The notes beneath the pieces are model-generated. The model had not been told where the DNA came from. It did no database searches and saw only the letters and a program-made list of their open reading frames with translations. A stretch of 64,000 nucleotides of DNA from Gluconobacter sp. Dm-62 (GTDB lineage Bacteria > Pseudomonadota > Alphaproteobacteria > Acetobacterales > Acetobacteraceae): contig NZ_JAERLY010000014.1 in assembly GCF_018256155.1 (NCBI RefSeq), positions 1 to 64,000 on the forward strand, given 5' to 3'. Both the position numbers and the translations under genes were made by a program. Position 1 is the first letter of the stretch. Each line of letters begins with the position of its first letter. This document shows, one piece after another, positions 1 through 8,511 of this stretch.

Positions 1-348
1 GGCCGGGGCGGGTTTGGGCGGCGGCGGGATGGTCGGCAGGGCGCCCTGGGCGGCACTTTCGCGCTGGGCGAGGTTCCGTTGTGCTTCAAGCTGGGTCGTC
101 AGGGACAGGCGTGCTTCGGGTGTCGGCAGGTCCGGGGCCTTCGTCGGAGTGCGGCCGACATGAGGGTAACGCAGGTTTTCGCCCGGCGGGGGCGCACGCA
201 GTTTCGCAATTTCGCCGCCTTCAAAGCCATGCCACCAGCCGGTTACGGTATCCGTCGCGTCCTGGTGCTGGCAGGATGCCAGCAGCGGGGCGGTCATCAG
301 CAGGAGGAATGGGATTTTTCCCGTAATCCTGCGTGTTGCCGCTGTCAT
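1..348 (-). CDS. Putative lipoprotein, C-terminus beyond window edge
   Basis: The reading frame is open from an ATG at 348 (minus strand) to the window edge, giving at least 116 residues. The N-terminus is basic, then has a hydrophobic stretch ending in the lipobox LLASC (cysteine near residue 27), so it is a predicted lipoprotein. The visible mature part has a Trp-rich patch (TGWWHGFEGGEI) and a Pro-rich segment (PPPPKP) just before the edge, like a linker to a further domain. Similar N-termini precede OmpA-like domains in related bacteria as I recall, but that part is outside the window. It diverges from the clpP paralogue across about 180 bp. Confidence 0.7.
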   Translation of the reverse strand, partial: MTAATRRITGKIPFLLLMTAPLLASCQHQDATDTVTGWWHGFEGGEIAKLRAPPPGENLRYPHVGRTPTKAPDLPTPEARLSLTTQLEAQRNLAQRESAAQGALPTIPPPPKPAPA

Positions 349-525
349 GGGCTGCGTGCTGTTCCCTGGGACCACTGTGCCGTTCCTGCCGTCTGTAAAA
401 TGTCCAAACGCGGCGGAGACTAGCGGTTCGTGAGTGGGATGGCGAGAGTTCCTGTCGGGCCTGATCAGAAGTCCGATCCGAAGGAGGACTTGGCACCGAC
501 GAAAACGAAGCGCAGGATAGGGGGT

Positions 526-1203
526 ATGAAGATGCATGCTGGATCTGGAAACGATATGGATATCACCAGAATGACCCCGACCCGCCTGGACGACGAGCCG
601 GATGCTCCGGAGCCCGAAACCCGCGAGGAAGACAACAAGACGCTGAACAGCCCGATCAGCGAGCTTGAAGGCCGCCTGTTCGATCAGCGGAAAGTTCTGA
701 TTTTCGGCGGTATCAACGACAAGATCGCCCGTGATGTCACCGGTCGCCTGCTGGCGCTGGCGGGAACGTCCGACAAGCCGATCGATGTGTATGTGAATTC
801 GCCGGGCGGTCATGTGGAGAGTGGCGACACCATCCATGACATGATCCGCTTTGTGGATTCGATTGCCCCGATCAACATGATCGGAACCGGCTGGGTCGCT
901 TCTGCCGGTGCGCTGATCTATGCAGCCGGCCGTCCGGAGCGTCGCGTCTGCCTGCCGAACACGCGCTTCCTGCTGCATCAGCCGATGGGTGGCGTTCGTG
1001 GTCCGGCAACGGATATCGACATCGAGGCCCGCGAAATCATCAAGATGCGCGAGCGTCTGAACCGGATTTTCGCGAAAGAGACCGGGCAGACCTATGAGAA
1101 GGTCGCCAAGGATACGGACCGCAACTACTGGATGTCGGCCAATGAAGCCATTGCGTATGGCCTCGTGAACCGCGTCATCCATTCGGCAACCGACCTCAAG
1201 TAA
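526..1203 (+). CDS. clpP: ClpP-like serine protease paralogue (divergent, catalytic Asp replaced by Asn)
   Basis: A 225-residue member of the Clp protease proteolytic subunit family. Fold-defining motifs are present: [11 protein letters not shown] (91-101), the nucleophile in GWVASAGA (Ser126) and the histidine in HQPMGG (His151). The position of the third triad residue, the Asp of TDRDN in canonical ClpP, reads TDRNYW, so it is Asn200. The N-terminus carries about 45 extra charged residues before the core. ATG 526 is preferred because GGATAGGGGG lies just upstream; an in-frame GTG at 430 and ATG at 556 are alternatives. No Clp ATPase gene is adjacent. It may be an accessory ClpP subunit rather than the housekeeping enzyme. 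Confidence 0.85.
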   Translation: MKMHAGSGNDMDITRMTPTRLDDEPDAPEPETREEDNKTLNSPISELEGRLFDQRKVLIFGGINDKIARDVTGRLLALAGTSDKPIDVYVNSPGGHVESGDTIHDMIRFVDSIAPINMIGTGWVASAGALIYAAGRPERRVCLPNTRFLLHQPMGGVRGPATDIDIEAREIIKMRERLNRIFAKETGQTYEKVAKDTDRNYWMSANEAIAYGLVNRVIHSATDLK

Positions 1204-1225
1204 AAACTGCAAGCTCCAAGGGGCA

Positions 1226-1247
1226 CGGCGTGCCTTCAGGCACGCCG
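1226..1247 (+). other. Hairpin between clpP paralogue and ferritin-like gene
   Basis: A perfect 9-bp inverted repeat, CGGCGTGCC and GGCACGCCG, with a TTCA loop. It ends 11 bp before the ATG of the next gene and has no T tract, so it is not a classical terminator. It could stabilise or process the upstream mRNA, or affect initiation downstream. Confidence 0.6.
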
Positions 1248-1258
1248 CGAAGACCATT

Positions 1259-2233
1259 ATGAAAAGCCTGGCTGAAATCTATTCCCATCTTCCCGACGCA
1301 CCGTCGGAGAAGACGCTTGAGCGCGTTGATTACGAAGCGCGCCACTGGAGCAGCCCGATCCAGGGCCCGCTCAAGCCTGGTACGGAAGAGCACAAGCAGG
1401 CTGTCGCAGCGATGTTCCGCGAGACGTTCAATCCGTACAAGCCGTCTGTCATCGACTGGCCCGAGCTGGATCCGGAGACGCTGCATCGCATCACGTCCCT
1501 GCCGATCTGGGATATTGCGGTCCAGACCGAAGGCAAGGCGCGTCTGCGCATGGCCGCTTATGCGGACATGATTACTGACCCGGACATGAAGGATGCGCTT
1601 TCGCGTAATGCGTGGGAAGAGAACCGGCACAAGGAGGTTCTGTCCAAGCTGGTTGCGGCCTACAATATTCCGATGGCGCCGGAGCCTCCGTACATTACGC
1701 CCAAAGATACGGAATGGGCCTATCTGGTTACGGGTTTTTCGGAATGTGTGGACAGCTTCTTTGCGTTCGGACTGTTCGCCCTTGCCGAGCGCGCTGGTCT
1801 GTTTCCGCAGGAGCTGATTGAGACGTTCGAGCCTGTGATGCAGGAAGAATGCCGTCACATCCTGCTGTTCGCGAACTGGCTGGCCTGGCACCGTGCGACC
1901 ATGCCGTTCTGGAAGCGGCCCTGGTTCGAGATGCGTGTTATCGGGGTCTGGCTGTTCCTGGCCTATGAACGCATGGGACTGGCCCGCTCCATCGACGAGA
2001 ACGGCGAAGAGCACACGCAGGATAACAATTTCACCGTCACCGGCGCCAAAGACATGACGGCGATGGATATCAAGATCCCGGATCTCATGCAGCTTTGCCT
2101 GGACGAGAATGACCGCCGGTTTTCAGGGTATGATCCGCGTTTGCTTCGGCCTACGACGACACCGGCGATTGCCCGTGTGCTTATCAAGGGTGCGAAGATC
2201 TGGGATCGGGTACGCAGCCGGGCTGTTGCCTGA
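1259..2233 (+). CDS. Ferritin-like superfamily protein with two ExxH motifs
   Basis: 324 residues. Two ExxH motifs, ENRH (121-124) and ECRH (197-200), sit on predicted helices, and further acidic residues (Glu91, Glu162) lie on intervening helices. This is the pattern of a di-iron four-helix bundle in the ferritin-like superfamily. There is no signal peptide. The substrate is not identifiable; oxidase or hydroxylase chemistry is possible. It lies 55 bp downstream of the clpP paralogue on the same strand, separated by a hairpin, so co-transcription is possible. Confidence 0.65.
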   Translation: MKSLAEIYSHLPDAPSEKTLERVDYEARHWSSPIQGPLKPGTEEHKQAVAAMFRETFNPYKPSVIDWPELDPETLHRITSLPIWDIAVQTEGKARLRMAAYADMITDPDMKDALSRNAWEENRHKEVLSKLVAAYNIPMAPEPPYITPKDTEWAYLVTGFSECVDSFFAFGLFALAERAGLFPQELIETFEPVMQEECRHILLFANWLAWHRATMPFWKRPWFEMRVIGVWLFLAYERMGLARSIDENGEEHTQDNNFTVTGAKDMTAMDIKIPDLMQLCLDENDRRFSGYDPRLLRPTTTPAIARVLIKGAKIWDRVRSRAVA

Positions 2234-2261
2234 GCGAACTCATTTTCAAAATCTGCAGGTC

Positions 2262-2290
2262 ATAAAAAAAAGGGCTCCTTTCGGAGCCCT
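2262..2290 (-). terminator. Rho-independent terminator of recA
   Basis: Arms AGGGCTCC (2271-2278) and GGAGCCCT (2283-2290) with a 4-nt loop. Read on the minus strand the stem is followed by a run of T (2264-2270). It lies 10 bp past the recA stop codon and may also end transcription arriving from the ferritin-like gene. Confidence 0.85.
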
Positions 2291-2299
2291 TCTTCAGTT

Positions 2300-3337
2300 T
2301 CAGTCTTCCGGAGTGCCGTCTGCGTCGGGCTCGGGATTTGTCATCAGAGCGTCAGCGAGAACGCCGGCTTCGGCACGGATGCGCCGCTCGATTTCAGACG
2401 CCATTTCCTGATGGTCGCGCAGGAACTGCTTGGCGTTTTCACGACCCTGTCCGATCCGCTGGCTGTCGAAAGAGAACCATGCGCCGGATTTCTCGACGAT
2501 GTTGCCCTTCACGCCCAGATCGAGCAGTTCGCCCATCTTGCTGATGCCTTCGCCATACATGATGTCGAACTCGACCTGACGGAACGGGGGCGCCATCTTG
2601 TTCTTGACGACCTTGACGCGGGTCTGGTTGCCGACGACCTCGTCCTTGTCCTTGATGGACCCGATGCGGCGGATATCGAGGCGGATGGACGAGTAGAACT
2701 TCAGCGCATTGCCGCCTGTCGTCGTTTCTGGATTGCCGAACATCACGCCGATCTTCATGCGGATCTGGTTCAGGAAGATCACGAGCGTGTTGGACCGCGA
2801 AACCGTTCCTGTCAGCTTGCGCAGGGCCTGGCTCATGAGGCGGGCATGCAGACCGACATGGCTGTCGCCCATGTCACCTTCAAGCTCGGCGCGGGGGACG
2901 AGGGCCGCCACGGAATCCACGACCAGCACGTCGACGGCACCGGAACGGACCAGTGTGTCGGCAATTTCCAGAGCCTGTTCACCGGCATCCGGCTGGCTCA
3001 GGAGAAGGTCGTCGATATTCACGCCAAGCTTGCGGGCATAACCGGGGTCGAGCGCATGTTCTGCATCGATGAAGGCGACTGTGCCGCCTTTTTTCTGGGC
3101 TTCGGCCAGAACGTGGAGCGCCAGCGTGGTTTTGCCGGAGCTTTCCGGTCCGTAGATTTCCACGATACGGCCGCGCGGCATGCCGCCGATCCCAAGCGCA
3201 ATGTCCAGCCCGATGGAGCCGGTCGAAATCACATTGGCTTCCACTTTCGGCCGTTGGCCCATGCGCATGATCGAGCCCTTGCCGAAGGCACGCTCAATCT
3301 GGCTGAGTGCGCCTTCAAGCGCCTTGGTCTTGTCCAT
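2300..3337 (-). CDS. recA: Recombinase RecA
   Basis: 345 residues, the usual RecA length. Walker A is GPESSGKTT (residues 64-72), the Walker B region is VDVLVVDSV, and the L1 and L2 loop regions are intact. The C-terminus is acidic ([10 protein letters not shown]), as is normal. RecA polymerises on single-stranded DNA, catalyses strand exchange and triggers LexA self-cleavage. It is expressed alone: a terminator follows it and an SOS box lies about 100 bp upstream. It is transcribed in the same direction as the flagellar block behind it. Confidence 0.98.
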   Translation of the reverse strand: MDKTKALEGALSQIERAFGKGSIMRMGQRPKVEANVISTGSIGLDIALGIGGMPRGRIVEIYGPESSGKTTLALHVLAEAQKKGGTVAFIDAEHALDPGYARKLGVNIDDLLLSQPDAGEQALEIADTLVRSGAVDVLVVDSVAALVPRAELEGDMGDSHVGLHARLMSQALRKLTGTVSRSNTLVIFLNQIRMKIGVMFGNPETTTGGNALKFYSSIRLDIRRIGSIKDKDEVVGNQTRVKVVKNKMAPPFRQVEFDIMYGEGISKMGELLDLGVKGNIVEKSGAWFSFDSQRIGQGRENAKQFLRDHQEMASEIERRIRAEAGVLADALMTNPEPDADGTPED

Positions 3338-3438
3338 TCAATCCTCGCAATAGGTTCGGGCTGACGTTTACAGGACACGATAGACCGGGCAGCCACTCTC
3401 GCAAAGAGCGGTGATTTCCACCATGCCCGGCGTCCTGT

Positions 3439-3453
3439 GTTCGCAAAATGTTC
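3439..3453 (-). promoter_or_regulatory. LexA (SOS) box upstream of recA
   Basis: GTTCGCAAAATGTTC is an exact match to the alphaproteobacterial LexA site GTTC-N7-GTTC. It ends about 100 bp upstream of the recA start codon, so recA is predicted to be LexA-repressed and damage-inducible. Confidence 0.88.
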
Positions 3454-3541
3454 TCGTGACAGACATATCATGTCTTTCCCCCATCACGCCAAGGGGGATG
3501 AGGGCGTTAGCAGAAGATTTTTTCAGAGCCCGTCGTCTTGT

Positions 3542-4618
3542 TTATCTCAGGGATGCAGAACGGCTGGCAGGACGTTTGAGTTTCCAGACATACGCAATGA
3601 TGGCGGCGACCACTTTGAAATGTTCCGCCGGAATTTCACTGTCGAGAGGAAGCGTGAAAAGTGCGCGTGCCAGAGGTGGATTGGCGACGATGGGGATACG
3701 ATTATCCTGCGCAATTTCCCTGATGCGGGCTGCGACGTCATCCATGCCTTTGGCGACAACTTTCGGTGCGCCGCCTCCGCCTTTTTCGTAGGCGAGGGCA
3801 ATAGCATAATGTGTCGGATTGGTGACGACGACTGTTGCCGTCTTTACCGCGGCCATCATGCGCTGCTTGGCGGCTTTTGCGCGCAAGGCCTTTTGACGGC
3901 CTTTCACATGTGGGTCGCCTTCGCTGTTCTTGTATTCGTCCTTGAGGTCTTCACGGCTCATTTTCAATTTGGAAACATGCCGGAAGCGCATCCAGAAAAT
4001 ATCGAAGCCTGCGATTACCAACTGGGCCATGATCATGGCGGCGGCGGCATGAAAGCCCAGATCGGACATCATTTTCAGAAGGGGCCCAGGTTCCAGTCCG
4101 ACCATCCGTGATGCTGTTGGAATGGCGCCCTTTGAGATATTCCACAGAACTGCGGCAAAGATCGCAAATTTTGCCAGCGCCTTGAATGTATCCGGCAGTG
4201 TGCCTCCTCCCGCGATACGCTTGAACCCGGCCAGCGGTGAGACGCGCTCGAACTTCGGGAGGAGTGATTCAGGGTGGATGAGAAAGCCCGTTTGTAGAAA
4301 TCCTGCTGCGAGACAGAATGCGGCTACGGTTGCAGCGACGGGAACAGCCAGCGACAGGCCTGCCTCAATGGCGTGATTGGTGCTGCTGAGAAGGCCTCCC
4401 TGCGCCATCGGCACCGTGCCTGCATTAGCCATGAGAGCCCGCATGCTGCGAACGAAATCTGACACGAGATAGGGCAGGACCATGAAAATTCCTGCAAAGC
4501 CGCCGAGAAGGGCCACAAAACTCATGGCCTCACGCGACATGACGATTTGCCCGTCATCACGCGCTTTTTGAAGGCGTTGGGCAGACGGGGCTTCTGTTTT
4601 GTCGCCGGATTCAGACAT
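3542..4618 (-). CDS. flhB: Flagellar export switch protein FlhB
   Basis: 358 residues with four hydrophobic segments in the first 210 residues, then a charged cytoplasmic domain. The autocleavage site NPTH (267-270) is intact, so the protein should self-cleave and switch export from rod/hook to filament substrates. It is last in the leftward block flgB-flgC-fliE-fliQ-fliR-flhB, with 3 bp between the fliR stop and its start. No clear terminator separates it from the recA promoter region. Confidence 0.97.
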   Translation of the reverse strand: MSESGDKTEAPSAQRLQKARDDGQIVMSREAMSFVALLGGFAGIFMVLPYLVSDFVRSMRALMANAGTVPMAQGGLLSSTNHAIEAGLSLAVPVAATVAAFCLAAGFLQTGFLIHPESLLPKFERVSPLAGFKRIAGGGTLPDTFKALAKFAIFAAVLWNISKGAIPTASRMVGLEPGPLLKMMSDLGFHAAAAMIMAQLVIAGFDIFWMRFRHVSKLKMSREDLKDEYKNSEGDPHVKGRQKALRAKAAKQRMMAAVKTATVVVTNPTHYAIALAYEKGGGGAPKVVAKGMDDVAARIREIAQDNRIPIVANPPLARALFTLPLDSEIPAEHFKVVAAIIAYVWKLKRPASRSASLR

Positions 4619-4621
4619 CGT

Positions 4622-5476
4622 TCAGAGGCCTGGAAGTGCTCGGAGGACATCGAAAGCCTGTCCCTGCCAGATTGCGATCATGGTGCTTAACGTAAGCCCA
4701 AGAAGCGCGATTCCTCCGAGAAGCTGTAAGGGACTGGCCGCGTTGTAGATCTGCAGGGTGGGCAGCAGGCGGGTCATGATGCCGAGCATCCCCTGCCAGA
4801 CGAGCGAGAGGATCAGGAACGGCGCGCTGAGTTCCAGTCCAAGAGCAAAGCTGCGCTCTGTCAGCTGGATGATGCCTTGGGCAGAGTCGCCAAGGATATT
4901 CCAGTGAGCATGTGTTGCCGCGAGGAGAAGTGTCCCTCCGGGCGGGATAATGCTGTAACTGCCGAGAATTGCCTGAATGGGCAGAATATATGCGCCGGTT
5001 ACGAGGAGTACGAGAGGCGCCAGAAGATTCAGGAATCGGGCCGGGGCGGAGCTCCCTGAACCAAGATCAGGATCTGGCTGAAGCACGCTGGAAATGCCCA
5101 TGCAAACTGCGATGATCTGTCCCGCAATAGGCAACGCCATGCAGATCAGACGGGCCATCCATCCGATCAGGACACCCGCGAAAAGCTCGACCGCGATCAT
5201 GCCGGCCAGGGCTACTGGTGCAAGAGCATCCAGATGGGCCTGCATCAGAAGGGGAGCGACAAGCGGAAGCAGCAGGGCTGTGAGGGTGATGGCGCATCCT
5301 GCGCGGATCATCATGGGCATGGACTGCTCGCCTGGGCCTGGCATGACCATGACGACTGCTCCGGTGCGCGAGAGGACCAGAACGAAGGTAAGAGCCCAGA
5401 CGCTCAGAACCGGGCCGCTGAGGTCCAGCCCTTGTAAGGCAGATACTCCAGCGGTTTCACCAACACCCGTATTCAC
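4622..5476 (-). CDS. fliR: Flagellar biosynthesis protein FliR
   Basis: 284 residues with six predicted membrane helices, part of the FliP-FliQ-FliR export gate in the flagellar basal body. The start is assigned to GTG 5476. It has no strong Shine-Dalgarno sequence and lies 73 bp after the fliQ stop, which is wide for this otherwise compact operon, so the true start is uncertain. The N-terminal 25 residues before the first helix look poorly conserved. Confidence 0.93.
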   Translation of the reverse strand: MNTGVGETAGVSALQGLDLSGPVLSVWALTFVLVLSRTGAVVMVMPGPGEQSMPMMIRAGCAITLTALLLPLVAPLLMQAHLDALAPVALAGMIAVELFAGVLIGWMARLICMALPIAGQIIAVCMGISSVLQPDPDLGSGSSAPARFLNLLAPLVLLVTGAYILPIQAILGSYSIIPPGGTLLLAATHAHWNILGDSAQGIIQLTERSFALGLELSAPFLILSLVWQGMLGIMTRLLPTLQIYNAASPLQLLGGIALLGLTLSTMIAIWQGQAFDVLRALPGL

Positions 5477-5549
5477 AGGAGTGTATCTTTCAGAACGGAC
5501 ACTCTGCGTACGGTCATGTCAGTCAACTCAGGATCTGAAAGAAAAGATG

Positions 5550-5822
5550 TCAGGTGGTGCCGACGAGAATGAGCTGGTCGAAGAGATGTCGGGTAAAGCC
5601 GACAAGTGTCGCGGTCATGAAAGACCCGGCCATAACCATGACGGCGCCGATGGCCAGAACTTTCGGTACGAAGGACAGCGTGGCTTCGTTGAGCTGGGTG
5701 ACAGCCTGTACAAGGGAGACCAGAAGGCCGACCCCGAGCGCAGTCAGGAGTGCAGGCGCGCTTAATTTGAGGGCGACAATGAATGTCTGCTCGAGGATGG
5801 CGCCGAGATCGATGGCCTGCAT
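5550..5822 (-). CDS. fliQ: Flagellar biosynthesis protein FliQ
   Basis: 90 residues, the standard FliQ length, with two hydrophobic helices and the family pattern VSLVQAVTQLNEATLSFVPK around the connecting loop. Component of the export gate with FliP and FliR. It starts 2 bp after the fliE stop, so translation is probably coupled. Confidence 0.96.
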   Translation of the reverse strand: MQAIDLGAILEQTFIVALKLSAPALLTALGVGLLVSLVQAVTQLNEATLSFVPKVLAIGAVMVMAGSFMTATLVGFTRHLFDQLILVGTT

Positions 5823-5824
5823 GG

Positions 5825-6172
5825 TCAGATCGTCATTTTCATAACGTCCTGATACGCCTGAACCATTCGGTCGCGGATCACGGTCGTGGTCTGAAGAGCA
5901 AGCTGGGCATTGGAGACCGCCGTCACGATCTGGGTCATGTCGCCGCCGCCTGTCAGTCCCTGTGCTGCCTCGGCTTCGGCATCATGGCCACTGTCGATGA
6001 CGCTGCTGACGGACTGCGAGAGAACGGACCCGAAGTCCGTCCCTGAGACGCTGTTGCCTGTTGCTGCTGACGACTGAAACCCGTCATCGACATTGTCCGT
6101 GACGCCCTGAAGGCGGCTCTGGAGGCTCTGGACGGCGTAGGCATTATGGGCCTGGGAGAGAGATGTGAGCAT
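5825..6172 (-). CDS. fliE: Flagellar hook-basal body protein FliE
   Basis: 115 residues. The C-terminal half carries the FliE signature (AVSNAQLALQTTTVIRDRMV followed by AYQDVMKM). FliE joins the MS ring and export gate to the proximal rod. It starts 5 bp after the flgC stop. The N-terminal half is low in hydrophobics and variable, as usual for this family. Confidence 0.95.
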   Translation of the reverse strand: MLTSLSQAHNAYAVQSLQSRLQGVTDNVDDGFQSSAATGNSVSGTDFGSVLSQSVSSVIDSGHDAEAEAAQGLTGGGDMTQIVTAVSNAQLALQTTTVIRDRMVQAYQDVMKMTI

Positions 6173-6177
6173 CTGGA

Positions 6178-6585
6178 TTACTTTAGCAGGTCGAGCGTGC
6201 GGGACAGCATGGTCCGGGTGCTCGACAAGGCATTGAGGTTGGCTTCATAGGAGCGTTCGGCTTCGCGCATGTCCATCATTTCGGTCATGGAATCCACATT
6301 GGAAACCTTGACGTAGCCGCGCTCGTCAGCGGCAGGATGGGATGGGTCATAACGGGTGTCGAAGTCGGACATGTCCTGCCCGACGTTCTGGACGCCGACG
6401 GTGGATGCGCCGCTTTCGTTATCGACCTGCTCGGCGAAGGTGATGGTCTTGCGGCGATAGGGGTCTGCGCCCGGTTGGGAGCCGGTCGTATCCTGGTTGG
6501 CGAGATTTTCCGCGACGATGCGCAGGCGCTGGGACTGTGCATCCATGCCGCTTGCGGAAATGCCGATGGTTGTGGACAGGTTCAT
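6178..6585 (-). CDS. flgC: Flagellar basal-body rod protein FlgC
   Basis: 135 residues. The N-terminal rod-protein motif SGMDAQSQRLRIVAENLANQ and the C-terminal pattern MMDMREAERSYEANLNAL are both typical of FlgC. It forms part of the proximal rod. It lies between flgB (12 bp upstream) and fliE, the usual order. Confidence 0.96.
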   Translation of the reverse strand: MNLSTTIGISASGMDAQSQRLRIVAENLANQDTTGSQPGADPYRRKTITFAEQVDNESGASTVGVQNVGQDMSDFDTRYDPSHPAADERGYVKVSNVDSMTEMMDMREAERSYEANLNALSSTRTMLSRTLDLLK

Positions 6586-6597
6586 CCGTCAGCGTCC

Positions 6598-7008
6598 TTA
6601 CTTGCCGAGTGCCGTCTGGAACATGCTCAGATATTTGGAATAGACGTTCACTGCGAGATGCTGCTGGTCGTTCACATCCGCGACCTGTTCCATCTGCTGG
6701 TCCAGAGAGATTTCGTTTCCGTCGAGAGACTGTTCGGACGTGGTTTCGATGGTATGGGCACCCGAGGCGCTGTAGCCGATATGATCGGGCTGCGTAACGG
6801 TCGGCGTGATGTCGAATTCGCCCATTGCCGCCTCAAAAGGGGAGACGTCTTTCGCCTGGTAATCGGGTGTATCCGAGTTGGCGATATTGCCGGCCAGCAC
6901 CTGCTGGCGCGCCTGAAGCCAGTTCATGCGGTCACGGCCCAGAGAGAAAAGGTCGGTGCCGCCTGCGCTGGTTGGATCGATGTTACGCATCGAGACAGTC
7001 TCCGTCAT
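6598..7008 (-). CDS. flgB: Flagellar basal-body rod protein FlgB
   Basis: 136 residues with the rod-protein motif ARQQVLAGNIANSDTPDY near the N-terminus, then a variable middle and a C-terminal helix. It is first in the leftward rod/export-gate block. The ATG at 7008 has no convincing ribosome site; the in-frame ATG at 6990 has GGAG nine bases upstream and may be the true start. The 106 bp upstream, before the GIY-YIG gene, contain no clear terminator. Confidence 0.94.
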   Translation of the reverse strand: MTETVSMRNIDPTSAGGTDLFSLGRDRMNWLQARQQVLAGNIANSDTPDYQAKDVSPFEAAMGEFDITPTVTQPDHIGYSASGAHTIETTSEQSLDGNEISLDQQMEQVADVNDQQHLAVNVYSKYLSMFQTALGK

Positions 7009-7114
7009 GCAGGAGCCGGAAAAATCCCGGCGAAGGGCATGATGGCGTGAAATCTTTAATAAATGGTTGCCTGAGCCGTCGATTCTGCTGCGGGAAGGGC
7101 GTGAGGGGACTTCG

Positions 7115-8035
7115 TCAGGCCTCGCAGTCGTTATTGGGCGTAGAGCGATCCATAGCCTCTTCTAAGGTTCTTCCGGTGCTGTCTTTCCACTTCGTCCAGC
7201 CGTTAACTGAATGGCGCAGCAGGGCGGTGGCCGCAGGGCTTGGGGCTTTGAACAGCACATCGCGGGTGAAATAGATGCGGTCGCCTTCAATGCGTAGAAG
7301 ACCTTGCTCCAGCATGGTCTGTCGCTTCTGAGCATAATTAAAACTGTTAGAAACTTCAGTGCGGCCATAGGAGCCTGCCAGTACCACCAGGCCTTCTTGC
7401 GTATACTGGGCGCGTCCGTCCACGCCGGATGCATGACAATAAAATTCGGTTGAGATGGGCTGTTTCTGTGAATCCAGAACGGATTCAGTCGTCAGAGTGA
7501 CAGCGACAGGATTTCGGTTGCGAATGAGGGGTTCGAAAATTGGGTACCCCAGGGTCGTCAGCAGGATATCGATTGTTTCGAAGACTTCGCGGCACTCTGC
7601 TTCCAGCGCGGGGAGGGTGTGGGGTCTTGTTCCGCTTGTGCCATTGTCCATTTCAAAGCGCTGGGTCTGTGTGGCGTGGCTTAGGGCCAGCCATTCCAGA
7701 TAGTGCGCGTGTGTGACGGTCAGGCTTTGGGTGAGCGAGAAGGCGACGACGGCGCGGTTCCACCAGAGGCCCTTCTTTTCATTGTGGCGCTTCAGGCGGT
7801 TTCCGAAATTTCCGGTCTGTCCGACATAGGCGCGTGGCCGCTCCGTTTCGTCATTTTCACCGAACAGAATGTAGATGCCGACCGAGTTGGCTTCGGGCCG
7901 GGCCAGAAACTCGTCCAGGCGCAGGCGGGGGATTTCGACAACCTGTACGATCCGGGTGGTGATGGAGGCGATCCGGATTCCCTGCGGATCGCCGGAAGGA
8001 AGGAAAATCTGGATCGTTTTGGGGTGGGCATTCAC
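7115..8035 (-). CDS. GIY-YIG nuclease-family protein with DUF4357-type C-terminus
   Basis: 306 residues, GTG start with AGGA upstream. The GIY-YIG module is at about 50-110: GIYILFGE then AYVGQTGNFGNRLKRH, followed by LEWLALSHA. The C-terminal part (about 200-290) contains FYCHASGVDGRAQYT and GLVVLAGSY, as in DUF4357 domains that often follow GIY-YIG domains. Role unknown; such proteins are often annotated as methionine sulfoxide reductase or excinuclease-like without proof. It sits inside the flagellar region, between flgB and the divergent fliO, although it has no evident flagellar function. Confidence 0.8.
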   Translation of the reverse strand: MNAHPKTIQIFLPSGDPQGIRIASITTRIVQVVEIPRLRLDEFLARPEANSVGIYILFGENDETERPRAYVGQTGNFGNRLKRHNEKKGLWWNRAVVAFSLTQSLTVTHAHYLEWLALSHATQTQRFEMDNGTSGTRPHTLPALEAECREVFETIDILLTTLGYPIFEPLIRNRNPVAVTLTTESVLDSQKQPISTEFYCHASGVDGRAQYTQEGLVVLAGSYGRTEVSNSFNYAQKRQTMLEQGLLRIEGDRIYFTRDVLFKAPSPAATALLRHSVNGWTKWKDSTGRTLEEAMDRSTPNNDCEA

Positions 8036-8205
8036 GACGTCTGGTCCTGTGCAGAAACATTCAGAAAAATATCTGTGACAGGGACAGGACGCTCAGGACA
8101 GGGGCTTTCTGCCTTTTGGGCAGCATCTTCGGCAGAACTGGCAGTCAATTAAGCAGTCATTAACTGATCTTGGGCATCATGCCGGGGAATGAGGATGACT
8201 GACCT

Positions 8206-8511
8206 ATGACCCTGCATGAGTGCGTGAATGCGATTGCCGCTCTGATTTTCATTATCGTGCTGATTTTCTGCACCCGGCCGTTACTGCGTTTGCTGGAGCA
8301 GAAAAAAAGCGGGGCACGGGGGGGGCAGGCCGGGCTGTCGCTTGTGGGGCAGATGGCGCTGGACCGGACGCGGCGTCTATCGGTTGTGCGGTATGGCGCG
8401 CGTGAGGTTCTGGTTCTGACAGGTGGCAATCGGGACATCCTGATGGACTGGACGGAGCGGGAGACGTTTGCTTCGGCGCTGGATGATTCCGGTACGGAGG
8501 ACGTGGCGTGA
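8206..8511 (+). CDS. fliO: Flagellar biosynthesis protein FliO (short form)
   Basis: 101 residues: one N-terminal membrane helix (about 10-26), then a small cytoplasmic domain with the pattern LSVVRYGAREVLVLTGG typical of FliO. FliO assists FliP assembly in the export gate. It overlaps the fliP start by 4 bp. It is shorter than enteric FliO and was identified mainly from its position and this motif. Confidence 0.82.
   Translation: MTLHECVNAIAALIFIIVLIFCTRPLLRLLEQKKSGARGGQAGLSLVGQMALDRTRRLSVVRYGAREVLVLTGGNRDILMDWTERETFASALDDSGTEDVA

Noticed and set aside
79-496. Short frames on both strands around 79-496
   Set aside because: Arg/Cys/Pro-rich, overlapping the edge lipoprotein whose signal peptide and lipobox are clear; not real genes.
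8036-8205. Sigma-54-type flagellar promoter before fliO
   Set aside because: A TGGCAG is present but the required TTGC at the -12 position is absent at the right spacing.
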